This document shows positions 7,655-16,546 of a stretch of 64,000 nucleotides of DNA, one piece after another. Under the pieces are notes generated by a model that saw only the letters and a program-made list of their open reading frames with translations, ran no database searches and was not told the origin of the DNA. The position numbers and the translations under genes were made by a program. Source of the DNA: Micromonospora sp. Llam0 (lineage in GTDB: Bacteria > Actinomycetota > Actinomycetes > Mycobacteriales > Micromonosporaceae); assembly GCF_003751085.1 (NCBI RefSeq), contig NZ_RJJY01000001.1, forward strand, positions 434,001 through 498,000, read 5' to 3'. The number at the start of each line of letters is the position of its first letter. Positions within the stretch are counted from its first letter, which is position 1.

Positions 7655-8701
7655 GTGACGCCGCCGGTCTCCGACCGGGCGGCGCGGACCTCCCGGCGAA
7701 CGCCGGGTGCCTCGTCCCGGGAGCGGGCCGGTCGGCCGGCACCGGCCGGCGCTGACTCCGGGACCGGCATCTCGCGGATCGCCGTCGACCTCCTCGGCGG
7801 GGATGGGGCACCCGCCGTCGTGGTTGACGGCGCTCTGCGCGCCTGCCGCGCCGATCCCGATCTCCAGCTCCTGCTCGTCGGCCCGCCAGAGGCGGCGGAC
7901 GACGTTCGCGTCGCGCTGCCCGACGAGCAGCGGAGCCGGATCACCGTACGCTTGGCGGGTGACACCGGCCGGGCCGACGGATCGATCCTGGCCGGCATGG
8001 CCGCCGTCGCCGACGGCGCGGCCGACGCGTTCATCTCCGCCGGGTCCAGCGGCGCGATCGTCACCGCGGCCGCGCTCGGTCTCGGCCGCTGGCCGACGGT
8101 ACGCCGGCCGGCCCTGGTCGCCACCATCCCGGCGGTCGCCGGCCCGGTGGTGCTGCTCGACGTCGGTGCCACGGTCGAGGCACGCCCGGCGACCCTGACC
8201 CAGCACGCCCTGTTCGGCGCCGCCTACGGTGCCGCGCGACTCGGCCTGGACCGGCCCCGGGTCGGACTGCTCTCGATCGGCGCCGAGCCGGGCAAGGGCG
8301 ACCGGGTCCGGCGTACCGCCGACACGCTGCTGCGCAGCCTCACCGTGCCCGCCGACGGCAGGTACGTCGGGCTGGTCGAAGGGCACGACGTCACGCTCGG
8401 CGACGGCATCGACGTGGTCGTCACCGACGGCTTCACCGGCAACGTGCTGCTCAAAGGCATCGAAGGCGCGTACGCGATGGCCGGCGGCCCGGAGCCGGGC
8501 CGGATCGCGCCCCGGGCGGCGGCCCTGCTCGGCGTCGCCGGGACCGTGGTGGTCTGCCACGGTGCCGCCAGCGGCGGCGACATCGCCGCCGGAATCACCC
8601 TCGCCGCCGGACTGCATCGTGGCCGGGTGACCGCGACAGTCGCCCGGATGCTCGACGACATCGCCCGGCTGATCGCAGAACAGGACGAGGTATCGCCATG
8701 A
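7655..8701 (+). CDS. plsX: Phosphate acyltransferase PlsX
   Basis: PlsX converts acyl-ACP to acyl-phosphate, feeding phospholipid synthesis. The 348-residue protein has the N-terminal core [12 protein letters not shown] (after a 40-residue extension), [20 protein letters not shown] and [10 protein letters not shown], all recognisable PlsX landmarks. It is somewhat divergent: the usual DVGAN reads DVGAT, and DAMGGD reads DLLGGD. It starts with GTG at 7655, ten bases after rpmF. Its stop overlaps the rnc ATG (ATGA at 8698), which shows tight operon coupling. A redundant or specialised PlsX elsewhere cannot be excluded. Confidence 0.87.
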   Translation: MTPPVSDRAARTSRRTPGASSRERAGRPAPAGADSGTGISRIAVDLLGGDGAPAVVVDGALRACRADPDLQLLLVGPPEAADDVRVALPDEQRSRITVRLAGDTGRADGSILAGMAAVADGAADAFISAGSSGAIVTAAALGLGRWPTVRRPALVATIPAVAGPVVLLDVGATVEARPATLTQHALFGAAYGAARLGLDRPRVGLLSIGAEPGKGDRVRRTADTLLRSLTVPADGRYVGLVEGHDVTLGDGIDVVVTDGFTGNVLLKGIEGAYAMAGGPEPGRIAPRAAALLGVAGTVVVCHGAASGGDIAAGITLAAGLHRGRVTATVARMLDDIARLIAEQDEVSP

Positions 8702-9531
8702 GCAACAACCAGTTCCGTCGTCCGCCGGTGGCCCACCTGGAGGCCGCGTTCGGCGTGGCGTTCGAACCGGACCTGCTGGAACGGGCGTTGACCCACCGGT
8801 CGTACGCGTACGAGAACGGCGGTCTGCCCACCAACGAGCGGTTGGAGTTCCTCGGCGACTCGGTGCTCGGTGTGGTGATCACCTCGGCGTTGTTCCACAG
8901 CCACCCCGACCTGCCGGAAGGGCAACTGGCCAAGCTGCGGGCCAGCGTGGTCAACATGCGGGCGCTCGCCGAGGTGGCCCGGTCCCTCGGCCCGCAGGGG
9001 CTCGGCCCGTACCTGCTGCTCGGTAAGGGGGAGGAGAGCACCGGCGGGCGGGACAAGGCGAGCATCCTGGCAGACACCCTGGAGGCGCTGCTCGGCGCGA
9101 TCTACCTGCAGTACGGGCTGGACACCGCGTCGATCGTGATTCGCCGGCTGTTCGATCCGTTGATGGCGGATTCCGCGAGCCGGGGTGCCGGGCTGGACTG
9201 GAAGACCAGCCTGCAGGAGCTGACCGCGACGCTCGGACTGGGCGTGCCCGAGTACCGCATCGACGACGCCGGTCCGGACCACGCCAAGACCTTCACCGCC
9301 TGGGTGGTGGTCGCCGGGCAGCGCTACGGCGGGGCCGAAGGGCGCAGCAAGAAGGAAGCCGAGCAGCGGGCCGCCGAAGCCGCGTGGCGTACACTCTCCG
9401 CGCAGATGGCGGACTCCACCGCAGTCGCCGGCACCGCTGCGGCCGCCAACGAGCCCGATCGGGCCGTCGACGAACCTGATCCGGCCGTCGACGAGAACAA
9501 CGCTGACGATGATCCGCCCGCCCAGGTCTGA
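8698..9531 (+). CDS. rnc: Ribonuclease III
   Basis: RNase III cleaves double-stranded RNA, processing rRNA precursors and mRNA hairpins. The 277-residue protein has the signature [13 protein letters not shown] (about 43-55) with the catalytic acidic residues, a second acidic site around [11 protein letters not shown], and a C-terminal dsRNA-binding domain ending in [16 protein letters not shown]. The last 30-40 residues are an acidic Asp/Glu/Ala-rich tail. Its start overlaps plsX by four bases and mutM follows 42 bases later. Confidence 0.96.
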   Translation: MSNNQFRRPPVAHLEAAFGVAFEPDLLERALTHRSYAYENGGLPTNERLEFLGDSVLGVVITSALFHSHPDLPEGQLAKLRASVVNMRALAEVARSLGPQGLGPYLLLGKGEESTGGRDKASILADTLEALLGAIYLQYGLDTASIVIRRLFDPLMADSASRGAGLDWKTSLQELTATLGLGVPEYRIDDAGPDHAKTFTAWVVVAGQRYGGAEGRSKKEAEQRAAEAAWRTLSAQMADSTAVAGTAAAANEPDRAVDEPDPAVDENNADDDPPAQV

Positions 9532-9572
9532 GCACGCAAACACCACCGGCACCGGTCGGGGAAAGGCCTGTC

Positions 9573-10427
9573 ATGCCAGAGCTGCCCGAGGTCGAGACGG
9601 TCCGGCAAGGGCTGGCCGGCTGGGTGATCGGCCGGCGGCTGGACACGGTGCAGGTGCACCACCCCCGGGCGATCCGCCGGCACCTGCCCGGCCCGGTGCA
9701 CTTCGCCGCCGTACTCGCCGGCCGGCGGATCCTCGACGTCCGCCGCCGCGGCAAGTACCTGTGGCTGCCGCTGGACAGTGGCGACGCGATCGTCGGCCAT
9801 CTCGGCATGTCCGGTCAGCTGCTGCTGCAGCCGGCGAACACCCCGGACGAGACGCATCTGCGGGTCCGCTTCCGGTTCGCCGAGGGTGACCCGGAGCTGC
9901 GCTTCGTCGACCAGCGGACGTTCGGCGGGCTCGCCGTGTCGGCCGGTGGTGCCGAGCTGCCGGCGGAGATCGCGCACATCGCCCGGGATCCGCTCGACCC
10001 GGACTTCTCCGACACCGCCTTCGTCGCGGCGGTACGTCGACGCCGTACCGAGATCAAGCGGGTGCTGCTGGACCAGTCGCTGATCTCCGGGATCGGCAAC
10101 ATCTACGCCGACGAGGCGCTGTGGCGGGCCGGTCTGCACGGCACCCGGCCGACCGACCGGCTGCCGCCCGCGACGGTCACCAGGCTGCTGGCACACGTAC
10201 GGGACGTGCTGCGGGCGGCGGTCACCGAGGGCGGCACCAGCTTCGACGCGCTCTACGTCAACGTCAACGGCCAGAGCGGCTACTTCGACCGATCGCTCAA
10301 CGTGTACGGGCGGGAGGACCAGCCCTGCGCCCGGTGCGGGGCGCTGATCCGCCGGGAGTCGTTCATGAACCGGTCGTCGTTCAGCTGTCCCCGCTGCCAA
10401 CCCAGGCCGCGGGCCGTCCGCCGCTGA
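9573..10427 (+). CDS. mutM: Formamidopyrimidine-DNA glycosylase (Fpg/MutM)
   Basis: Fpg removes 8-oxoguanine and formamidopyrimidines from DNA. The 284-residue protein starts MPELPEVET with the catalytic Pro and Glu. It has HLGMSGQ (around residue 73), the helix-two-turn-helix region [21 protein letters not shown], and the C-terminal zinc finger CARC ... CPRCQ. The gene follows rnc as in mycobacteria. It converges on the CAP-domain gene with only 11 bases between stops. Confidence 0.96.
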   Translation: MPELPEVETVRQGLAGWVIGRRLDTVQVHHPRAIRRHLPGPVHFAAVLAGRRILDVRRRGKYLWLPLDSGDAIVGHLGMSGQLLLQPANTPDETHLRVRFRFAEGDPELRFVDQRTFGGLAVSAGGAELPAEIAHIARDPLDPDFSDTAFVAAVRRRRTEIKRVLLDQSLISGIGNIYADEALWRAGLHGTRPTDRLPPATVTRLLAHVRDVLRAAVTEGGTSFDALYVNVNGQSGYFDRSLNVYGREDQPCARCGALIRRESFMNRSSFSCPRCQPRPRAVRR

Positions 10428-10438
10428 CCGACGTCAGC

Positions 10439-11977
10439 TCAGCGCTCCGCCCCGAACATCTGCGTCCAGTAGAGGGTCCCGTTCGACGAGGTGGCCGTGC
10501 CGACCCCCATGGCGACCGCGTCGCAGTTGAGGATGTTGGCCCGGTGGCCGGGGCTGTTCATCCAGCCCTCCATCACCGCCTCGGCGGTGGGGTAGCCGGC
10601 CGCCACGTTCTCGCCGATCGCCTGCTCGTAGCCGGCCCGCTTGGCGCGTTCCCACGGGTCGCTGCCGTCGCTGCCGTCGTGCGACATCTCGTTGTTGGCC
10701 GCCTGGTCCTCGCTGTGCAGCCGGGACGCCTCGGCCAGCTGGTTGTTGATCGTCACCGCGCCGCACCCGTTGTCGTCGCGCGCCGCGTTGACCAGTACCA
10801 GGACCTGCTGCTGCCGGCTGGTGTCCCCGGTGGCGGTCTGCTGCGGCGCGGCGCTGGTCTTCGCCGGCGCGGCGGTGGTGCGCTGCGGCCGGGAGCTTTC
10901 CGGGGCGGCGGTGCTGCGACGTGGGCTCGGGGCGGCCGAGGTCGGCGGTGGCGGTGCGGGGCTCGCAGCTGGCGTCGGGGCGGCACCGAGTTCGGCGTCG
11001 AGCACTTCCGGCTCGCCGATCTGCGGGTCCTCCGTACCGGCGGATTGTTCGGTGAGTGGGTCGGTGACCGAATCGACATCCGTTGCCACGACGGTGTCGT
11101 CGGTGCCGTCGGTCGAGTCGTCGCCGAACCCGGCGCGCAGCATCGCGCCGCCGCCACCGATCGCCACCAGCAGCACGACGACCAGCGTGGCCAGGGTGAC
11201 CGGCCCGACGGCGAGCCGGCGCCGTCGGCCGTCGGTTGCCTCCGGGTCGGAGTCGTCGCGCGCGTCGGATCGCCGCCGGCGGGCCGCGCGGGTCAGCGGC
11301 CCGGTGTCGGTCGGGTCCTCGCCCGGTCCCCGGTCGTCGTCGGCCCGGCGATCGTCGCCACCGGCCCAGCCGACGTCGCCACCGGGCCAGCCGTCGACGT
11401 CGTCGGCCAGGTCCCGCAGCACGCCGTACCGGTGCGTCCCGGTCTCGTCGTACGGGGCGTCGCTGTCGGCGGCGCCGTCGTACCCGTGCGGAGCGACGGG
11501 GTACCCCGGTCCGTCGGCGTAGCCTGGCCCGTCCGCGTACCCCGGCCCGTCCGGGCGGGCGATCAGGTGGGTGTCGTACCCGTCGTCGGCGGGTCGGCCG
11601 TACGGCTGCGGGTGGTAGCCGGCTCCGCCGGGGAGCGGTCCGGCCGGGTCGGCGGGGTAGCCGCCGTGGTCCACTCCGTCGTACGCCGGCTGCCCGGCGT
11701 ATGGCTGCCCGTCGTGTGGCGGTTGCCCGTGGCGGTCCGCTCCGTACGCCGGGTAACCGCCGTCGCCGTAACCGCCGTCGCCGGGGAACCGGCCGGCGGT
11801 CGGGTGGTCGTCGGCCGACGAAGGGCCGGGCCGCCAGCCGGCGTCGAGGTGGTCACGCCAGGAACTCTGCCCGAACCGGTCGGTGTTCCAGCCGGCGTCA
11901 CCGGGTGCGGTGTGGCCGGCGGGCGGCGTCGGATCGCCGGGGATGGATCCATCGACCCGGTCGTTGCGCCGGTACAA
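10439..11977 (-). CDS. Membrane-anchored CAP/SCP-domain protein
   Basis: The 512-residue protein has a long, disordered N-terminal cytoplasmic region (about 1-240) rich in Gly, Asp, Tyr and Pro with repeats such as GPGYADGPGYAD. One membrane segment follows (around 255-280), then a Ser/Pro/Ala-rich extracellular linker and a C-terminal CAP domain of about 120 residues. CAP landmarks are LVNAARDDNGCG, HSEDQAANNEMSHDG, GENVAAGY and WMNSPGHRANIL. CAP proteins are secreted and of mixed or unknown function; in bacteria they are often surface-associated. A TAGCGT -10 box (minus strand, 12057-12052) lies upstream. The target is unknown. Confidence 0.85.
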   Translation of the reverse strand: MYRRNDRVDGSIPGDPTPPAGHTAPGDAGWNTDRFGQSSWRDHLDAGWRPGPSSADDHPTAGRFPGDGGYGDGGYPAYGADRHGQPPHDGQPYAGQPAYDGVDHGGYPADPAGPLPGGAGYHPQPYGRPADDGYDTHLIARPDGPGYADGPGYADGPGYPVAPHGYDGAADSDAPYDETGTHRYGVLRDLADDVDGWPGGDVGWAGGDDRRADDDRGPGEDPTDTGPLTRAARRRRSDARDDSDPEATDGRRRRLAVGPVTLATLVVVLLVAIGGGGAMLRAGFGDDSTDGTDDTVVATDVDSVTDPLTEQSAGTEDPQIGEPEVLDAELGAAPTPAASPAPPPPTSAAPSPRRSTAAPESSRPQRTTAAPAKTSAAPQQTATGDTSRQQQVLVLVNAARDDNGCGAVTINNQLAEASRLHSEDQAANNEMSHDGSDGSDPWERAKRAGYEQAIGENVAAGYPTAEAVMEGWMNSPGHRANILNCDAVAMGVGTATSSNGTLYWTQMFGAER

Positions 11978-12393
11978 GGTCGTTGCCTCCGCAGGTGGGT
12001 GGTCGGCCAGCGGGCCGCGTCCGGTGGGACCGGGGGCGCTGTGCCGGGTGCGACGCTAAGGCGTTCGGCGGCGCCCGGCAACGCTGCTAAGACAAACCGG
12101 CGATCCCGCTAAGGAAGAGATAAGGCGGACAGCTGTCCGGCTGAGGTTCTGCCGGTGACACTGTGATCTGTGCCGCTAAACCGCCGCTCTTCGTACCTTT
12201 TGGGCGATAGATTCGGTGGAGGAGGTGGGGATCCTCGTCTGGTGGAACTTGACGAAGCGGCGACTTCGGCGGACCATGGGGGTGTCGCCAGTCGCGCCCA
12301 GTCGCGCCCCCGCATGCCCGGGGGTTGACCGACACGAGGGTTCACGGGCGCGCGTTGGCCGGCCTTTCCGGCAGCGCATTACAAGGAGACGAA
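11978..12393. other. Divergent intergenic region with repeated GCTAAGG and a palindrome
   Basis: About 415 bases separate the CAP gene (minus) from the small coiled-coil gene (plus). It holds GCTAAGG at 12055 and 12108, GCTAAGA at 12086, and a perfect 14-base palindrome CGGACAGCTGTCCG (12126-12139). A TAGCGT -10 box on the minus strand (12057-12052) may serve the CAP gene. I see no additional gene. Confidence 0.4.
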
Positions 12394-12588
12394 ATGGCGA
12401 AGGCCCTCTACGGCCACGTTGGTGCAGCACCCGACCGGCGCCTGCTCGACGAGGTCACCCGATTGCGTGCCACGGTACAGGCACTGGAGTTCGAGATCAC
12501 CCGACTGCGGGCGGAGAACGACCGGCTCGCCGCAGCGGTCGCCGAGAGCGACGACCTGCTGCGGATCCCCGAGCCAGCGCTCACCTGA
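12394..12588 (+). CDS. Small conserved coiled-coil protein (MAKALYGHVG family)
   Basis: The 64-residue protein starts MAKALYGHVGAAPDRRLL. Most of the rest is a heptad-rich helix (LRATVQALEFEITRLRAEN), so it probably forms a short coiled coil or dimer. Small proteins beginning with (S/A)KALYGHVG are widespread in Actinobacteria from memory, but I know of no assigned function. ATG 12394 has a strong AAGGAG site nine bases upstream. Two hairpins follow, so it is probably its own transcription unit ahead of smc. Confidence 0.75.
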   Translation: MAKALYGHVGAAPDRRLLDEVTRLRATVQALEFEITRLRAENDRLAAAVAESDDLLRIPEPALT

Positions 12589-12595
12589 TCTCTAC

Positions 12596-12619
12596 GGGCG
12601 CCGGTGCAGGCCGGCGCCC
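12596..12619 (+). terminator. Hairpin directly after the small coiled-coil gene
   Basis: A nine-base perfect stem (12596-12604 with 12611-12619) and a six-base loop lie eight bases after the stop. There is no T-tract. Confidence 0.55.
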
Positions 12620-12661
12620 GCCGCCAGTGACCGTACGTACCACTGATCGCACGCACCCACC

Positions 12662-12697
12662 GCGCGCCGACACTCAAGTGCCGGCGCGCAGCTTTTT
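12662..12697 (+). terminator. Rho-independent terminator before smc
   Basis: A 12-base stem (12662-12673 with 12678-12689, one mismatch) with a four-base loop is followed by TTTTT at 12693-12697. This is the clearest intrinsic terminator in the window. Confidence 0.85.
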
Positions 12698-12832
12698 GTC
12701 CGGGCCGCGCCCGGACCGCGTCCGCGCCCGGACCGCGTCGGATCCGGTGACCGTCCGACCGACGGGTTAGCCTGTGCGGTACTGACCAGCACTGACGGCC
12801 GCACGGCGACCCGTCGGACGAGGAATCGGACC

Positions 12833-15800
12833 GTGCATCTCAAAAGTCTGACGGTGAAGGGCTTCAAGTCCTTCGCCTCTGCCACCACCCTGAAGCTGGA
12901 GCCCGGGATCACCTGCGTGGTCGGCCCGAACGGCTCCGGCAAGTCCAACGTCGTCGACGCCATCGCCTGGGTCCTCGGCGAGCAGGGCGCGAAGGCGCTG
13001 CGGGGCGGCAAGATGGAGGACGTCATCTTCGCCGGCACCGCCGGCCGGGCCCCGCTGGGCCGGGCCGAGGTCACGTTGACCATCGACAACACCGACGGTG
13101 CGTTGCCAATCGAGTACACCGAGGTGTCGATCACCCGCCGGATGTTCCGCTCCGGTGAGAGCGAGTACGAGATCAACGGCAACCACTGCCGGCTGCTCGA
13201 CATCCAGGAACTGCTCTCCGATTCCGGCATCGGCCGGGAGATGCACGTCATCGTCGGCCAGGGCCAGCTCGACGCCGTACTGCACGCCAAGCCGGAGGAC
13301 CGGCGGGCCTTCATCGAAGAGGCCGCCGGGGTGCTCAAGCACCGCAAGCGCAAGGAAAAGGCGCTGCGCAAGCTGACCGCGATGCAGACCAACCTGGACC
13401 GGCTGACCGACCTGACCGGCGAACTGCGCCGCCAGCTCAAACCGCTGGGCCGGCAGGCCGAGGTGGCCCGCCGGGCCGCCGGGATCCAGGCCGATCTGCG
13501 CGACGCCCGGCTGCGGCTGCTCGCCGACGACCTGACCACCCTGCGGACCACCCTCGACAAGGAGATCGCCGACGAGACGGCGCTGCGGCAGCGCCGTACC
13601 GAGGTGGAGTCCGAACACGCCGAGGTGCAGTCCCGGCTGGCCGAGCTGGAGTCGGCGCTGGCCGAGGACGCGCCGCTGCTCGCCGCCGCCCAGGACACCT
13701 GGTACAAGCTCGCCGCCCTGCAGGAACGCTTCCGCTCGACCGAGCAGCTGGCCGGTGAACGGCTGCGGCACCTGTCCGGCGTGCCCGACGACGAGCGACC
13801 CGGGCGTGACCCGGACCAGCTCACCGACGAGGCGCACCGGGTCCGCGAGCAGGAGGAGGAGCTGCGGGCCGCGTTGACCGAGGACCAGATCCGCCTCGCC
13901 GAGGCGGTGGAGGGCCGCCAGCAGCTGGAGGCGCAGCTGACCCAGGCCGAGCGGGCGCTGGTCGCCGCCGCCAAGGCGATCGCCGACCGGCGGGAAGGGC
14001 TGGCCCGGCTGACCGGCCAGGTCAACTCGGCGCGGGCCCGTACCTCCAGCGCCGCCGACGAGATCTCCCGGCTCACCGCCGCGCACGCCGACGCGCAGGC
14101 CCGCGCCGACCAGGCCCAGCAGGAGCTGGACGCGGCCGCCGAGCTGTCCACCGAGGCGGACCGGGACAACGCCGACCTGGACGCCCGGCACGCCGAGGCG
14201 GTCGCCGCGCACGACGCCGCCGCCGCCCAGGTACGGCAGCTGTCCGACGCCGAGCGCCGGGCCGAGAAGGAGGCCGCCACCTGGCAGGCGCGGGAGGACG
14301 CGCTGGCGATGGGGCTGCGCCGGGGCGACGGTGCCGGGGCGCTGCTGGCCCGGGCCGATCAGGTGCCCGGCCTGCTGGGCAGTCTGGCCGGTCTGCTTAC
14401 CGTCGCGCCCGGACACGAGGCGGCGCTGGCCGCCGCGCTGGGCGGTCTCGCCGACGCGGTGGCGGTCACCGGCGTCGACGAGGCGGCCGAGGCGATGCGG
14501 CTGCTCAAGATCCAGGATTCCGGCCGGGCCAGCCTGCTGGTCGCCGGACCCGCCGGGCCGGGGATGATCGGCTCGCCGGACACCCTGCGGCCGGCCATGC
14601 CGCCTGGGGCGACCTGGGCACCGGACGCTGTCAGCTGCCCCGACGAGCTCCGCCCGGCGCTGCACCGGGCGCTGCGGGACGTGATCCTGGTCGGCGACCT
14701 CGCGGCGGCCACCGCGGCCGTCGCCGACCATCCGCAGCTGCGGGCGGTCACCCCGGACGGCGACATCGTCGGCGCCTACGCCGCCGCCGGCGGGTCCGCC
14801 AAGGCCCCCAGCTTCATCGAGGTGCAGGCGGCGGTCGAGGAGGCCCGCAGCAACCGGCTCACCGCCGAAGCCACCGTCGCCGAGCTGCGCGGGCAGCTGG
14901 ACACCGCGCGGGAGGCGGCGGCCGGCCTCAAGGAGCAGGTCGCGCAGGCCGCCGCCGAGCGGCGACAGGCGGAGGGGCAACGCAACGCCGCCGCCCGCCG
15001 GCTCGCCGAACTCGGCGCCGCGGCCCGGTCGGCACGGGCCGAGGCGGAGCGGCTCGGCGCCTCCCGGGACAAGGCCGCCGAGGCCCGGGACCGCGACCTG
15101 GCCGCGCTGGAGGAGCTGGAGGAGCGGCTGCGGCTGGCCGAGGCGACCCCGATCGACGAGGAGCCGTCGACCGCCGAACGGGACGAGTTCGCCGCGATGC
15201 TGCCCGGTGCCCGGCAGAACGAGATGGAGGTCCGACTCGCCGTCCGTACCGCCGAGGAGCGGGTGTCGTCGATCGCCGGCCGGGCGGACTCGCTGCTGCG
15301 GCAGGCGGCGGCGGAGCGGGCCGCGCGGGAACGCGCCGCCGCCCGCCGGGCCGCCCGGGCCCGGGGCGCGCAGATCGCCCGCGCGGTCACCGCCGGGGCC
15401 CGGTTCGCGCTGACCCGGCTGGCCGACTCGATGGTCGACGCGGCCGCCGCCCGTGACGAGATCGCCAGCGCCCGCGCCGCGCGGGAGGCCGAGCTGCAGG
15501 AGGTACGCGGCGCGGCAAAGCGGCTCGGGGCCGAGCTGGAGCGGCTGACCAGCGCCGTGCACCGCGACGAGGTGGCCCGCGCCGAGCAGCGGCTGCGCAT
15601 CGAGCAGTTGGAGGCGAAGGCGGCCGAGGACTTCTCGCTGGACGTGGAGACCCTGCTCGCCGAGTACGGCCCGCACCAGCCGGTGCCACCCACCCAGGCC
15701 CAACTGGCGGCGGCCGCCGCCGACGGCAAACCGGAACCGCAGCCGGTGCCGTTCGACCGGGCCACCCAGGAGAAGCGCTCGGCGAAGGCGGAACGGGAGC

Positions 15801-16546
15801 TGGCCCTGCTCGGCAAGGTCAACCCGCTGGCGTTGGAGGAGTTCGCCGCGCTGGAGGAGCGGTACAAGTTCCTCTCCGACCAGTTGGAGGACCTGAAGGC
15901 GACCCGCAAGGACCTGCTCACCGTCGTCGCGGACGTGGACGACCGGATCCTGGAGGTCTTCTCCAGCGCGTACGCCGACACGGCCCGCGAGTTCGAGCAG
16001 GTGTTCACCGTGCTGTTCCCGGGTGGCGAGGGGCGGCTGGTGCTCACCGACCCGGACGACCTGCTGACCACCGGGGTGGAGGTGGAGGCGCGGCCACCGG
16101 GCAAGAAGATCAAGCGGCTGTCGCTGCTGTCCGGCGGGGAGCGGTCGCTGACCGCCGTCGCCATGCTGGTAGCCATCTTCCGGGCCCGGCCCAGCCCGTT
16201 CTACATCATGGACGAGGTGGAGGCGGCGCTGGACGACGTCAACCTCGGCCGGTTGATCACGCTGATGGCCCAGCTGCGGGACCGCAGCCAGCTGATCATC
16301 ATCACCCACCAGAAGCGGACCATGGAGGTCGCCGACGCGCTGTACGGGGTCACCATGCGCAACGGTGTCACCCAGGTGATCAGCCAGCGGCTCAAGTCGG
16401 CCGACGAGTCGCCGGCGCAGGCGCCGCCGAGCGTGCCGGGGCCGGCGGGGCCGAGCGTGCCGGGGCCGAGCGTGCCGGAGCCTACTGCGGAAGCCCCGCA
16501 GCCTGCTGGGGAGGCCGAGGTGCCGGCTGCACCGCCGGATCGGTGA
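12833..16546 (+). CDS. smc: Chromosome segregation protein SMC
   Basis: SMC is the ATPase of the condensin that compacts and segregates chromosomes with ScpA and ScpB. The 1237-residue protein has an N-terminal head with Walker A GPNGSGKSN (31-39), a coiled coil, a hinge near residues 500-660, a second coiled coil, and a C-terminal head with signature LSGGERSLTA (about 1099) and Walker B YIMDEVEAALDD (about 1123-1134). GTG 12833 gives the canonical MHLKSLTVKGFKSFA. A TAGCCT box (12768-12773) may be its promoter. The tail after residue 1190 is a Pro/Val/Gly repeat (SVPGP units) encoded by GCCGAGCGTGCCGG-type DNA repeats, and its last 65 bases overlap the convergent phosphatase gene. Confidence 0.97.
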   Translation: MHLKSLTVKGFKSFASATTLKLEPGITCVVGPNGSGKSNVVDAIAWVLGEQGAKALRGGKMEDVIFAGTAGRAPLGRAEVTLTIDNTDGALPIEYTEVSITRRMFRSGESEYEINGNHCRLLDIQELLSDSGIGREMHVIVGQGQLDAVLHAKPEDRRAFIEEAAGVLKHRKRKEKALRKLTAMQTNLDRLTDLTGELRRQLKPLGRQAEVARRAAGIQADLRDARLRLLADDLTTLRTTLDKEIADETALRQRRTEVESEHAEVQSRLAELESALAEDAPLLAAAQDTWYKLAALQERFRSTEQLAGERLRHLSGVPDDERPGRDPDQLTDEAHRVREQEEELRAALTEDQIRLAEAVEGRQQLEAQLTQAERALVAAAKAIADRREGLARLTGQVNSARARTSSAADEISRLTAAHADAQARADQAQQELDAAAELSTEADRDNADLDARHAEAVAAHDAAAAQVRQLSDAERRAEKEAATWQAREDALAMGLRRGDGAGALLARADQVPGLLGSLAGLLTVAPGHEAALAAALGGLADAVAVTGVDEAAEAMRLLKIQDSGRASLLVAGPAGPGMIGSPDTLRPAMPPGATWAPDAVSCPDELRPALHRALRDVILVGDLAAATAAVADHPQLRAVTPDGDIVGAYAAAGGSAKAPSFIEVQAAVEEARSNRLTAEATVAELRGQLDTAREAAAGLKEQVAQAAAERRQAEGQRNAAARRLAELGAAARSARAEAERLGASRDKAAEARDRDLAALEELEERLRLAEATPIDEEPSTAERDEFAAMLPGARQNEMEVRLAVRTAEERVSSIAGRADSLLRQAAAERAARERAAARRAARARGAQIARAVTAGARFALTRLADSMVDAAAARDEIASARAAREAELQEVRGAAKRLGAELERLTSAVHRDEVARAEQRLRIEQLEAKAAEDFSLDVETLLAEYGPHQPVPPTQAQLAAAAADGKPEPQPVPFDRATQEKRSAKAERELALLGKVNPLALEEFAALEERYKFLSDQLEDLKATRKDLLTVVADVDDRILEVFSSAYADTAREFEQVFTVLFPGGEGRLVLTDPDDLLTTGVEVEARPPGKKIKRLSLLSGGERSLTAVAMLVAIFRARPSPFYIMDEVEAALDDVNLGRLITLMAQLRDRSQLIIITHQKRTMEVADALYGVTMRNGVTQVISQRLKSADESPAQAPPSVPGPAGPSVPGPSVPEPTAEAPQPAGEAEVPAAPPDR

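Noticed and set aside
10121..12112. Plus-strand ORF of 663 codons across the CAP-domain gene
   Set aside because: It starts inside mutM and is the complement of the CAP protein's low-complexity region.
12767..16309. Open frame of 1180 codons antisense to smc
   Set aside because: Shadow of the smc reading frame; low-complexity translation and no start signals.
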